A stretch of DNA of 64,000 bases from contig NZ_CP059997.1 of the NCBI RefSeq assembly GCF_018736145.1, forward strand, positions 8,617,501 through 8,681,500, read 5' to 3'. How positions within the stretch are numbered: position 1 is the first letter of the stretch; each line of letters starts with the position of its first letter. This stretch comes from Amycolatopsis sp. CA-230715 (GTDB lineage Bacteria; Actinomycetota; Actinomycetes; Mycobacteriales; Pseudonocardiaceae). The notes beneath the pieces are model-generated. The model ran no database searches, was not told the origin of the DNA, and was given only the letters and a program-made list of their open reading frames with translations. Position numbers and translations under genes: made by a program. Of the stretch, positions 15,603 to 23,679 are shown piece by piece.

Positions 15603-18101
15603 ATGGACGGAATGGCGGTCGATATGCCCGAATTATCCCGGCGCAAGATGCTCGGTGCGACCGGTGGCGTGCTCGGCGGCGCCGCGGCGATGAGCCTGCT
15701 GCCGCCGAACCTGCGCCGCGCGATGGCGCAGGCCCCGCGCGAACCCGGTCCGCTGAGCGAGATCAAGCACGTCGTTGTGCTGATGCAGGAAAACCGGTCG
15801 TTCGACCACTACTTCGGGACCATGCCCGGGGTGCGCGGGTTCGAAGATCCGGACATGGCGAAGCTGCCGAACGGGAAATCGGTGCTGTACCAGCCGGACG
15901 AGAAGAACCCGGCCGGCTACCTGCTTCCGTTCCACCTGGACACGAAGACCACCAGCGCGCAGGCGATCCCGTCCACCAGCCACGCGTGGAAGGTTCAGCA
16001 TTCGGCGTGGCACAACGGGAAGATGGACAACTGGCTGCCGGCGCACCGCGCGGCGGACGGTGACGAGCACGGCCCTTACACGATGGGCTACTACACGCGC
16101 GAGGACATCCCGTTCCAGTTCGCGCTCGCCGAATCTTTCACTATCTGCGACCGCTACCACTGTTCCCTGCTCGGGCCGACCTGGCCGAACCGGCTCTACC
16201 ACTGGACCGGCACGATCGACCCGGCTGGCACCGGGGGCGGCCCGATCACCAGCAACGTGGTGAAGGAGCCCTACCGCTGGACGACCTACCCGGAGCGGCT
16301 GACCAAGGCGGGCGTGTCCTGGCACGTGTACCAGGAGGAGGACGACTACGGCTGCAACCCGCTGGAGTTCTTCGCCGCATACCAGGACGCGCGCCCGGAT
16401 TCGCCGCTGTACCAGCATGGGCTGACGATCTCACCGGCGGACCGGTTCGCCTACGACGCGCTGCACGACCGGCTTCCCACGGTCTCGTGGATCATCCCGA
16501 CCTCGCCGCAGTGCGAGCACCCCGACTACCTTCCCGCTTCCGGTGCCGATTTCGTCGCACAGCAGCTCGACGCGGTCGCGGCGAACCCGGAGGTGTGGAA
16601 CAAGACCGTCTTCATCCTGAACTACGACGAGAACGACGGACTGTTCGACCACATGATCCCGCCGACGCCGCCGAAGGGGACGAAGGACGAGTTCGTCGAC
16701 GGGGTTCCGATCGGCGCCGGGATCAGGGTGCCGTGCGTCATCGTGTCGCCGTGGACGCAGGGCGGTTTCGTCGCGCGGGAACCGTTCGATCACACTTCGG
16801 TGCTCCAGTTCCTGGAGAAGATCACCGGTGTGCGCGAACCGAACATCTCCGCGTGGCGCCGCGCCACCTTCGGCGATCTGACCTCGGCGCTCGGTCTCGA
16901 CGGCCACCGCCCGTTCCCGAAGCTGCCGGAGACCAAGGACGCGCTGTGGCAGGCGGAGCACGACGTCGCGACCCTTCCGCCGGCCAAGATCCCCGGCAAG
17001 GACCAGAAACCTCCGACGCAGGGCCACACCGCCGCGAAGGCGCGTCCCGCCACCGCCGCCACGGCGTTGAGCGGATCGAGGGCGCAGACGACGAGCCGCG
17101 TGGTCGAAAGCGCGACGACGCATCGCGCCGATTTCCCCGACGGGTTCGGCGACACGAGCTTCCCCGGCGTGCCCGCGGCCGTCGCCGGTGCCGACGTGAC
17201 CGCGACGAAGCGGGTGTACGCGTGCGGGATCGTGAACTACACGATCTCCGTCATCGACGCGGCGAAGCACAAGCTGGTCGGCGGTATCGACGTGGGGACG
17301 AACCCGTACGGCATGGTCAAGGCGGGGAACCGGTTGTACGTGACCAACTCCGGGGCGAGCGATGTGTCCGTTGTGGACACGAAGACCAACAAGATCACGG
17401 GCTCGATCACGGTGGGCCTCTACCCGCACGGTATCGCCGCCACGCCGGACGGCAAGCACGTCTTCGTCGCGAACACCGGGCCGGACACCGGGCAGGGCGG
17501 GTCCAAGACGGTCTCCGTGCTCGACACGGCGGCGGGCAAGGTATCCGCGACTATCGAAGCGGGGCTCGCCCCGCACGCCGTCGCGGTCAGCCCCGACGGC
17601 AAGACCCTCTACGCCACCTGTTTCGACGGTCTGTCCGTTGTGGACATCGAGACGGGCAAGGTGCGTACCAGGCTCGCCGACCAGGCACGGGCGGGCGGCG
17701 TCGCGGTGACACCGGACGGGCGCCAGGTCTACGTCGTGAATACCTGGGAGCGCACGGTTTCCGTGCTCGACACGCGCACGGCCGCGGTGATCGCGCGCGT
17801 CCCGGTGGGGGAGGCGCCGTGGAAGGTCGCGATCAGTACTGACGGGCACGCCGCGTACGTCACGAACGCCAACGCCGACACCGTGTCGGTGATCGACACC
17901 GGGAGCAGGCGCGTCCGGGGCACCGTGGCGGCCGTCGGGCACATCCCGACCGGGATCACCGCGGGCAAGGACGAGGTGTGGCTGACCACCAACGCCTCCA
18001 GCACGGTGGTCGCGATCGACGCGAAGAGCCTCAAGATCGTCGCGCGCGTACCGCTCGGCCTCTCCGCCGAGCCGAGCGACGTCGTGCTGGTGGGCTCGTA
18101 A
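15603..18101 (+). CDS. Tat-exported phosphoesterase with C-terminal YVTN beta-propeller
   Basis: An 832-residue protein. The N-terminus has a Tat signal (SRRKMLGATGG, Arg13-Arg14, then a hydrophobic stretch). Residues about 50-450 form a phospholipase C/acid phosphatase-type phosphoesterase domain (PF04185) with IKHVVVLMQENRSFDHYFG. After a low-complexity linker, residues about 535-832 contain six to seven YVTN/YncE-type repeats (VSVVDTKT, VSVLDT, VSVIDTGS). The beta-propeller may bind the cell surface or a substrate. The start is uncertain among ATGs at 15603, 15612 and 15624; GGACGGAA best fits 15624, but all keep the Tat signal. Substrate is unknown: phospholipid or phosphate ester. Confidence 0.85.
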   Translation: MDGMAVDMPELSRRKMLGATGGVLGGAAAMSLLPPNLRRAMAQAPREPGPLSEIKHVVVLMQENRSFDHYFGTMPGVRGFEDPDMAKLPNGKSVLYQPDEKNPAGYLLPFHLDTKTTSAQAIPSTSHAWKVQHSAWHNGKMDNWLPAHRAADGDEHGPYTMGYYTREDIPFQFALAESFTICDRYHCSLLGPTWPNRLYHWTGTIDPAGTGGGPITSNVVKEPYRWTTYPERLTKAGVSWHVYQEEDDYGCNPLEFFAAYQDARPDSPLYQHGLTISPADRFAYDALHDRLPTVSWIIPTSPQCEHPDYLPASGADFVAQQLDAVAANPEVWNKTVFILNYDENDGLFDHMIPPTPPKGTKDEFVDGVPIGAGIRVPCVIVSPWTQGGFVAREPFDHTSVLQFLEKITGVREPNISAWRRATFGDLTSALGLDGHRPFPKLPETKDALWQAEHDVATLPPAKIPGKDQKPPTQGHTAAKARPATAATALSGSRAQTTSRVVESATTHRADFPDGFGDTSFPGVPAAVAGADVTATKRVYACGIVNYTISVIDAAKHKLVGGIDVGTNPYGMVKAGNRLYVTNSGASDVSVVDTKTNKITGSITVGLYPHGIAATPDGKHVFVANTGPDTGQGGSKTVSVLDTAAGKVSATIEAGLAPHAVAVSPDGKTLYATCFDGLSVVDIETGKVRTRLADQARAGGVAVTPDGRQVYVVNTWERTVSVLDTRTAAVIARVPVGEAPWKVAISTDGHAAYVTNANADTVSVIDTGSRRVRGTVAAVGHIPTGITAGKDEVWLTTNASSTVVAIDAKSLKIVARVPLGLSAEPSDVVLVGS

Positions 18102-18106
18102 CGACG

Positions 18107-18964
18107 CTACGGGAGGCCTGCGCGGGGGACGTCGACCCGCACGGCGAGAAGAGCTGCCTCGCGCGCCGCTTTGCGGGCTTCCTCGACGAAATCGGGGGCG
18201 GTGCACAGGAACAACGTGCACCCGTCTTCGCCGCCGAGCATGCACGCGAACACTCCGGTGCCGGGGTGGATCTCCTCCAAGATCGTCCCGCCCCGCTGCG
18301 CCCGGACGACGCGGTTCCCGGTGGCGTCGGCGATCCACAGCGCGCCTTCGGCATCCAGGCAGCATCCGTCCGGAGCGACGTTCGAGGGCTCGCTGAAGGC
18401 GGCCCAGGTGCGGCGGTTCGCCAACGCCCCGTCGACGGTGATGTCGAACGCGCTCACCCGGTTCGCGAAGGTCTCGCCGACGAGCAGTACGTCGTCGCCG
18501 GTGATCGCGCTGCCGTTCGGGAACCCGAGATCGGTGGCGACCTCGGTGACGGTGCCGTCCGGGTCGGCGCGCAGCAGGTTCGTCGGCTCGATCGGGGCGC
18601 CGCCCATGAGGTCGAAGCCGAAGTTGCCGACGTAGGCACGTCCTCGCGCGTCCACCACCATGTCGTTGAGGTGCCCGGCGGCGTGCCCGGACAGGTCGGC
18701 GTGCGTGGCGAGCGTTCCGTCGGGTTCGCGCCGGAGCAGCCGCCTGTCGCGCATCGAAACGATCAGGAGCCTGCCGTCGGGCAGCCAGCCCAGCCCGGAC
18801 GGCTGGTGCGGGACCTCCGCTTCGACGCGGAGATCGCCGCCGCCCTCGGTCGCCGAGCACACCCGGTGCGTGTAGAAGTCGGAGAACCAGATCCGCCCGT
18901 CGCGCCAACGCGGGCACTCCAAGTACGAGAAGCCGGTCACGACGGTGGTGATGTCTCGGTGCAC
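18107..18964 (-). CDS. SMP-30/gluconolactonase-family protein
   Basis: A 285-residue six-bladed beta-propeller of the SMP-30/LRE family. It contains the lid and metal-site blocks ECPRWRDGRIWFSD, PSGLGWLPDGRLL, HLNDMVVDARGRAYVGNFGFD and DGCCLDAEGALWIAD. Family members hydrolyse sugar lactones with a divalent metal. GTG at 18964 is chosen because GGGAGG lies 4 bases upstream, and the family block starts soon after; the longer reading to 19045 lacks a site. It converges on the phosphoesterase, with 5 bases between the stops. Confidence 0.85.
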   Translation of the reverse strand: MHRDITTVVTGFSYLECPRWRDGRIWFSDFYTHRVCSATEGGGDLRVEAEVPHQPSGLGWLPDGRLLIVSMRDRRLLRREPDGTLATHADLSGHAAGHLNDMVVDARGRAYVGNFGFDLMGGAPIEPTNLLRADPDGTVTEVATDLGFPNGSAITGDDVLLVGETFANRVSAFDITVDGALANRRTWAAFSEPSNVAPDGCCLDAEGALWIADATGNRVVRAQRGGTILEEIHPGTGVFACMLGGEDGCTLFLCTAPDFVEEARKAAREAALLAVRVDVPRAGLP

Positions 18965-19120
18965 GACGCCTCCCGGCACGGTCGTGGGCACGGGCGGAAT
19001 CCACTGTAGGGGCCACTGCGCCCGGCGGCTCGCCGGAACGGCCACAACGGGACAGCCGGTGGTGCGCGGCCGGGGGTTGCGGCATGCTGAACCGCTCGTG
19101 ATCGTCGACGGGGGAGCAAG

Positions 19121-19642
19121 ATGCGGGTGAGGTGGCTGGTCCTGGTGGCCGTGTGCGCGGCGAGTCTCGCCGGATGCGGTTCGGACTCGACCGGACGGGT
19201 GTCGGCGGACGCCGTGAAGAAGGCGGTGACGGGTTTCGGCGGTCCGGATGCGAAGGCGTACCAGAGCCGGGTGCTGGTCAAGGACGTGGAGAGCGGGGAG
19301 ATGCGCTGGCTGCCGATGGTCGTGGCGTGCGAGCCCGGCGGCGGGTGCGAGGTCGTGGCCCCGGACGGCGCGGGCTATCCCGACCTGGAGGAGTTCACCG
19401 AGGACAGCAAGCTGCTGAAGCCGGGGGACGAGGTGCTCGGGGCCGCGAACATCACCTCGCCCGGCGAGAGCGTGCGGACGGCGACGTACGTCAAGGGCTC
19501 CGGCCTGGCCTGGGTCTGGTACACCGGCGGGGGAGCGGCGCTGGTACTGCTGGGTGGCGCGGTGTCACTGGTCGTGCGGGCACGCCGTCGGCGCAAAGAA
19601 GGCGAAGCGCTGCTCCGCGCGTGGGAGGAAGACGGCCGCTGA
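19121..19642 (+). CDS. Small predicted lipoprotein with C-terminal membrane anchor
   Basis: A 173-residue protein of unknown function. The N-terminus is a lipoprotein signal ending in the lipobox LAGC (Cys about residue 20). Near residues 128-148 a second hydrophobic segment is followed by a basic tail (RARRRRKEG), so the protein could be anchored at both ends with about 110 residues outside. That part has CEPGGGCEV, a possible disulfide. ATG at 19121 behind GGGGAGCAAG. It is transcribed away from the lactonase gene. Confidence 0.7.
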   Translation: MRVRWLVLVAVCAASLAGCGSDSTGRVSADAVKKAVTGFGGPDAKAYQSRVLVKDVESGEMRWLPMVVACEPGGGCEVVAPDGAGYPDLEEFTEDSKLLKPGDEVLGAANITSPGESVRTATYVKGSGLAWVWYTGGGAALVLLGGAVSLVVRARRRRKEGEALLRAWEEDGR

Positions 19643-19645
19643 CGC

Positions 19646-20605
19646 TCAGCCGAGGGAGATGGCGTCCAGTTTGGACCGCAGGTATTCCGAGGCCACCACT
19701 TCCGGATATGCGGTGTTCCCGATGGGCGGGCCCAGCGACTCGATCCGCGCGTCGTGATCGGTCTCGTAGAAGAAGATGAGCGACATCGCGTCCCCGTCGC
19801 CCACTTCGGGCGCGAGCACCCGGTGCCGCGTCGAGCGCCACCGGTCGCCGGTCCACCGCGCCATCAGGTCACCGATGTTGACGGTGAAGGTGTCCGGTTC
19901 GGACGGTGCGTCCTCCCATTCGCCCGCGCGGTTGAACACCTGCAGCCCGCGCGCGCCCGGCTGGCGGTCGAGCACGGTCACCGTGCCGAAGTCGGTGTGC
20001 GGGCCGATCCGGTACTGCCCCTCCTCCGGCGTGCCGACCCGCCCGCGCGAGGGGTACCAGTTGATGTTGAACGTATAGGTCGGGTGGCGGGTGTGCTGGG
20101 TGAAGTGGTCCGCGGCGAGGCCGAGCGCGCTGGCGAACACGGCCAGCAGCTCGTCCGAGACCCGCCGCATGTGGGCCATGTAGCGCCTGCCCGCCGCGGC
20201 GAGTTCGGGCACCTCGTCCGGCCACACGTTCGGCTGGAACCAGAACGCGTCGACCTCGGCGTCGCCGATCGCGGCGTCTGCGCCGGCGGACAGCGATTCC
20301 TTGAGATCGGGCGGGGTCGCGGTGCCCTCGGCGTAACCGTTCGCTTCCACACCGGGCGGCAGCCACCCCCGGCCGCCGACCGAGACCGCGTACTTGGCCT
20401 TGGTGGCGTGTTCGAGGGAGAAGAACCGCCGTGCCAGTTCACGGACGCGGGCGCGGAGATCGCTCGGCACGCCGTGGCCGCCGATGAGCAGGAAACCGGA
20501 GTCCTGGAGCGCTTCGTCGATGCGGGTGGCGACGGCGGCGCGGTCGGCCAGGTCGCCGTGGAACCACGGCGCGAGGTCGATGAGGGGTACCGACGTGCGG
20601 TTCAC
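19646..20605 (-). CDS. Isopenicillin N synthase-like Fe(II) dioxygenase
   Basis: A 319-residue enzyme of the IPNS/2OG dioxygenase family with an N-terminal DIOX_N domain (PLIDLAPW) and a jelly-roll core. Iron ligands are visible: His-x-Asp in GPHTDFGT and the distal His in STRHRV. The usual Arg-x-Ser that anchors 2-oxoglutarate is not obvious; the region reads GDGDAMSLIFF. GTG at 20605 behind GGGAG overlaps the deaminase stop (GTGA), so the two are translated together. Thymine 7-hydroxylase belongs to this family, which fits the deaminase partner, but the substrate is unproven. Confidence 0.82.
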   Translation of the reverse strand: MNRTSVPLIDLAPWFHGDLADRAAVATRIDEALQDSGFLLIGGHGVPSDLRARVRELARRFFSLEHATKAKYAVSVGGRGWLPPGVEANGYAEGTATPPDLKESLSAGADAAIGDAEVDAFWFQPNVWPDEVPELAAAGRRYMAHMRRVSDELLAVFASALGLAADHFTQHTRHPTYTFNINWYPSRGRVGTPEEGQYRIGPHTDFGTVTVLDRQPGARGLQVFNRAGEWEDAPSEPDTFTVNIGDLMARWTGDRWRSTRHRVLAPEVGDGDAMSLIFFYETDHDARIESLGPPIGNTAYPEVVASEYLRSKLDAISLG

Positions 20606-21078
20606 GTTCCGCTCCCGGATGTTTCGACGCCGATGTCCTCGTACCAGAGTTCGGGATGCTCGGCGATGAAACGCGTCATCAGTTCGGTGCAGGCGGCGTC
20701 CGAGAGCACGGTGATGCCGACGCCGTTCTCGGCGAGCCAGTCGTGCCCACCGGAGAAGGTGGTGGCTTCGCCGATCACGACGTGGCCGATGCCGAACTGG
20801 CGGACCAGGCCGCTGCAGTACCAGCACGGCGAGAGCGTGGTCACCATCACCGTGTCGCGGTAGTGCGGCCGCCTGCCCGCGGCGCGGAACGCGGCCGTCT
20901 CGGCGTGCATCGCGGGGTCGCCGTCCTGCACGCGCCGGTTGTGCCCCTTGCCGAGCAGCTCACCGTCCACTGTGAACAGCGCGGCACCGATCGGGACACC
21001 GCCCTCCGCACCTCCGGCGAGTGCTTCGGCGTGCGCGACCGTGAGCAGGTTTGCCGGATCGAAGGACACCATGCGCAT
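20602..21078 (-). CDS. Cytosine-deaminase-like nucleobase deaminase (Fcy1 type)
   Basis: A 158-residue zinc deaminase. Zinc-site motifs are HAE in DPAMHAETAAF and PCxxC in LSPCWYCSG. The C-terminus FIAEHPELWYEDIG closely resembles the end of yeast cytosine deaminase, and GVPIGA and GHNRR also match. It would deaminate a pyrimidine or related heterocycle in the cytosol. ATG at 21078 is taken as start; ATG at 21072 is possible and the Shine-Dalgarno site is weak. It lies between the MHS transporter and the coupled dioxygenase in one minus-strand operon. Confidence 0.82.
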   Translation of the reverse strand: MRMVSFDPANLLTVAHAEALAGGAEGGVPIGAALFTVDGELLGKGHNRRVQDGDPAMHAETAAFRAAGRRPHYRDTVMVTTLSPCWYCSGLVRQFGIGHVVIGEATTFSGGHDWLAENGVGITVLSDAACTELMTRFIAEHPELWYEDIGVETSGSGT

Positions 21079-21162
21079 ACTTTCGCCGTGCTCGTCACGG
21101 CTTGGCAAGTGCTAGGGCGCCACCACTCCGGACAGTATTCGATCGTGTGCGTTCTTCGCAGG

Positions 21163-22461
21163 TCAGACCGCTGGTTTCGGCACCGGGGACGCCTTTCGCG
21201 CGGCGAGTATGGCGATGGAGCCGAGTGCGATCGCGGCGAGCGCCATGATGTACGCCGAGACGGCCATGGAGGTGCCCGTCCACTCGAGCAGGAGCACCAT
21301 GATGAACGGCGCGAGCCCGCCGCCCGCGACGGCGCTGATCTGGTAGCCGAGCGAAGCGCCGCTGTAGCGCATCTCCGGGGTGAACAGCTCGGCGAACAAC
21401 GCGGCCTGCGGCCCGTACATGACGCTCAGGAAGATGCTGCCGACGAACGAGCCGATCGCGAGCCCGCCGAGCGACGCGGTGTCGATCAACAGGAACATCG
21501 GCACCGCCCACAGCAGCAGTCCGATCGTGCCGGCCGCGTAGATCCGCAGCCGCCCGATGCGATCGGAAAGCCTTGCGGCCCAAGGGATTACCGCGAGCTG
21601 GGTGAGGCTGACGAGTATGGTGACGGTGAGCACCGGCCCGCGCGCCATGCCGAGGTGCCTCGTCGTGTAGTCGAGCGTGCCGGTGATGAGGATGTAGAAG
21701 GTGGCCGTGTTGACCGCGAACGAGCCGCCCGCGAGGAGCACGGTTTTCCAGTGGTGGCGCAGGATCTGGCCGAGCGGTGACCGCGGCCGCTCGGCGGTGG
21801 CCAGCGGCGCCTCCGCTTCGCGGAATTCCGGCGTCTCCTCGACCTTGGCGTGGATGAACCAGGCGAGGCCGAGTACGAGCACGCCGATCAGGAACGGCAA
21901 CCGCCAGCCCCACGAGCCGAACGCCGGACCGGTGGTCGCGCTCTGGGCGAGCAGGAACACGGTGTTCGCGAGCACCACCCCGATCGGCACGCCGAGCTGG
22001 ACGAAGCTGCCGTAGAGGCCACGCTTCCCGGCCGGCGCGTATTCCGTGGCGAGCAGCATCGCGCCACCCCACTGCGCGCCGACGGCGATGCCCTGGAGCA
22101 GCCGGAGCAGCACCAGCAGGACGGGCGCGGCGATCCCGATCGACGCGTACGAGGGGAGCAGCCCGATCGCGGTGGTGGCCACGCCCATCGCCGTCAGCGC
22201 GAGCACGAGGATCGGCTTGCGGCCGCGGCGGTCGCCGAGCTGGCCGGCGATGATCCCGCCGACCGGGCGGGCGAGGAACCCGACCGCGAAGGTGGCGAAC
22301 GAGGCGAGCACACCGGCGGCGGGGTTGGTGGTGGGGAAGAACTTCCCGCCGAAGACGAGCGCCGCCGCGATGCCGAACAGGAAGTAGTCGTACCACTCGA
22401 CCGCGGAGGCGAGCGCGGCCGCGGTGGCGGCCCGCCTGCGCTGGGTGTCGGACCGTGCCAT
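21163..22461 (-). CDS. MHS-type major facilitator transporter
   Basis: A 432-residue membrane protein with about 12 hydrophobic segments and the metabolite:H+ symporter signature (ASAVEWYDYFLFG near the start, GDRRGRKP after segment 2). The family imports small organic acids, osmolytes and related compounds. ATG at 22461. It is the first structural gene behind the TetR-type regulator and ahead of the deaminase and dioxygenase, so the substrate is likely the compound they degrade. A TTGACC-N17-TAATTT promoter lies upstream. Confidence 0.88.
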   Translation of the reverse strand: MARSDTQRRRAATAAALASAVEWYDYFLFGIAAALVFGGKFFPTTNPAAGVLASFATFAVGFLARPVGGIIAGQLGDRRGRKPILVLALTAMGVATTAIGLLPSYASIGIAAPVLLVLLRLLQGIAVGAQWGGAMLLATEYAPAGKRGLYGSFVQLGVPIGVVLANTVFLLAQSATTGPAFGSWGWRLPFLIGVLVLGLAWFIHAKVEETPEFREAEAPLATAERPRSPLGQILRHHWKTVLLAGGSFAVNTATFYILITGTLDYTTRHLGMARGPVLTVTILVSLTQLAVIPWAARLSDRIGRLRIYAAGTIGLLLWAVPMFLLIDTASLGGLAIGSFVGSIFLSVMYGPQAALFAELFTPEMRYSGASLGYQISAVAGGGLAPFIMVLLLEWTGTSMAVSAYIMALAAIALGSIAILAARKASPVPKPAV

Positions 22462-22501
22462 GGCGGGCCTCCGGGGAGGTCGGGGTGCGGAAAGTCCGCC
22501 G

Positions 22502-22530
22502 AAATTACCAACCGCTTAGTATGTGGTCAA
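22502..22530 (-). promoter_or_regulatory. Promoter of transporter-deaminase-dioxygenase operon with embedded operator
   Basis: Reading on the minus strand, -35 TTGACC (22530-22525) and -10 TAATTT (22507-22502) are separated by 17 bases. The spacer contains the box ACCAACCGCTTAGTA (plus-strand 22507-22521), which recurs upstream of the SDR gene at 36035. Binding there would block RNA polymerase. Confidence 0.65.
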
Positions 22531-22563
22531 CGTCTCAATCCGTCGATTCTGGCGGTGAATCGA

Positions 22564-22579
22564 TACCGACCGGTTGGTA
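22564..22579. promoter_or_regulatory. TetR-type palindrome
   Basis: TACCGACCGGTTGGTA is a palindrome with one mismatched pair, between the TetR gene and the transporter promoter. It resembles the operators at 37602 and 45977 but is not identical. Confidence 0.45.
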
Positions 22580-22626
22580 CGCCACCCGGATGCCGGATGG
22601 ACAGTATGCCCGAAATGTGCCGTTCG

Positions 22627-23238
22627 CTAGACCGCGGCGCCCAGCATGCGCAGCACGAGTTCGCCGTACTCGTCGCCGAGCGCGTCCGGGCTCTGCCGGT
22701 TGCGCTCGCTGTACCAGCGGGCCACGTCGACGCCGAGGGAGAGCACCGCCCTCGCCGCGGTGCGCGGGTTGCCGACGGTGAAGTCGCCGGAGGCGACGCC
22801 GTCCACGATGAGCTGTTCGACGTGCTGTTCGATGCGCCGCCGCAGCGCGGTGACGATCGCCAGTTCCTGCTCGGGCAGCGCGCCGAGCTCGTACTGCACG
22901 ACCCGCGCCACGGTGTGGCGGCGCGCGTGCCACGCGGCGAATCCGCGCACCAGCGTCCGCATCCGCTCCGACGGGCTGCCCTCGCTCGCGACCACGTTCT
23001 CCACGAGCGCCAGTGTCTGTTCGTGCCCGCTCTTGCTGATCGCGAACAGGAGCGCGGCCTTGGAAGGGAAGTGCACGTACAACGCCGCGGGACTCATACC
23101 GGCGCCACTGGCGATGTCACGCGTAGTCGTCGCGTGGTAGCCGCGGCGGGCGAACGACTCCACCCCGGCGAGCATCAGCCTGCGCGCGGCGTCCGGCTGG
23201 ACGTCCGGCCACAGGTCCGTCGAAAGGGACGTGGTCAT
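22627..23238 (-). CDS. TetR-family regulator
   Basis: A 203-residue protein with an N-terminal TetR helix-turn-helix (FARRGYHATTTRDIASGAGMSPAALYVHFPSK reads across it in segments) and a helical ligand domain. ATG at 23238. It lies directly upstream of the MHS transporter operon in the same direction, with boxes in the 165-base gap, so it probably represses that operon. The second copy of one box at 35994 suggests that it also acts there. Confidence 0.88.
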   Translation of the reverse strand: MTTSLSTDLWPDVQPDAARRLMLAGVESFARRGYHATTTRDIASGAGMSPAALYVHFPSKAALLFAISKSGHEQTLALVENVVASEGSPSERMRTLVRGFAAWHARRHTVARVVQYELGALPEQELAIVTALRRRIEQHVEQLIVDGVASGDFTVGNPRTAARAVLSLGVDVARWYSERNRQSPDALGDEYGELVLRMLGAAV

Positions 23239-23679
23239 GGCAGGACATCCTCCCGGATCGTGGCGCGCGTCCGCGGGGTTTCGGAAACATCCCCCACGTA
23301 GCCCAGTGTAAGCACGCGCTCAGTGGGGTTCGGCGGGTGCTCGTAACGCCCGTCGTCATTCGGACGACTTCCGCAGGCAACAGCAGGGAGACGGTGGCAT
23401 GTCTGCGCGGTCGTCGTGACGAGTTCGAAAAGCAGCAAGGCGGATGTCGATCCCGACACCGTGTTCACGGCTACGGGGGCATGGCGTCCGACGGGAGTTA
23501 CGACATCTGCTACCTCAGATTCCGGATTCCGGATTCCGGACGTGCGCACGGGGTCGGCTTATTACACGGTGACGCCGGGAGTCGGTGCCGCCCAAACCGT
23601 TACCAGTGATTCGCTGTTCGGCGGCCATTTGACGCTGTCGTCCAGCTGATCTGGGAATGCGCGGCCTTTCGCGGACACG
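23239..23679. other. 441-base intergenic region with a doubtful small ORF
   Basis: The region between TetR and the amidohydrolase is poorer in GC than its surroundings. It holds a 77-codon plus-strand frame (23416-23649, GTG start) with no ribosome binding site and no recognisable family, and a triple tandem ATTCCGG at about 23518-23538. GTAAGCACGCGCTCAG near 23308 may be a regulator box for the TetR gene. I see no supported gene. Confidence 0.35.

Noticed and set aside
16431..19085. An 884-codon minus-strand frame
   Set aside because: It is antisense to the phosphoesterase and in another frame of the SMP-30 gene, with no family match.
23416..23649. A 77-codon plus-strand ORF
   Set aside because: No ribosome binding site, no family, and a tandem repeat inside it. 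Kept only as part of the intergenic description.
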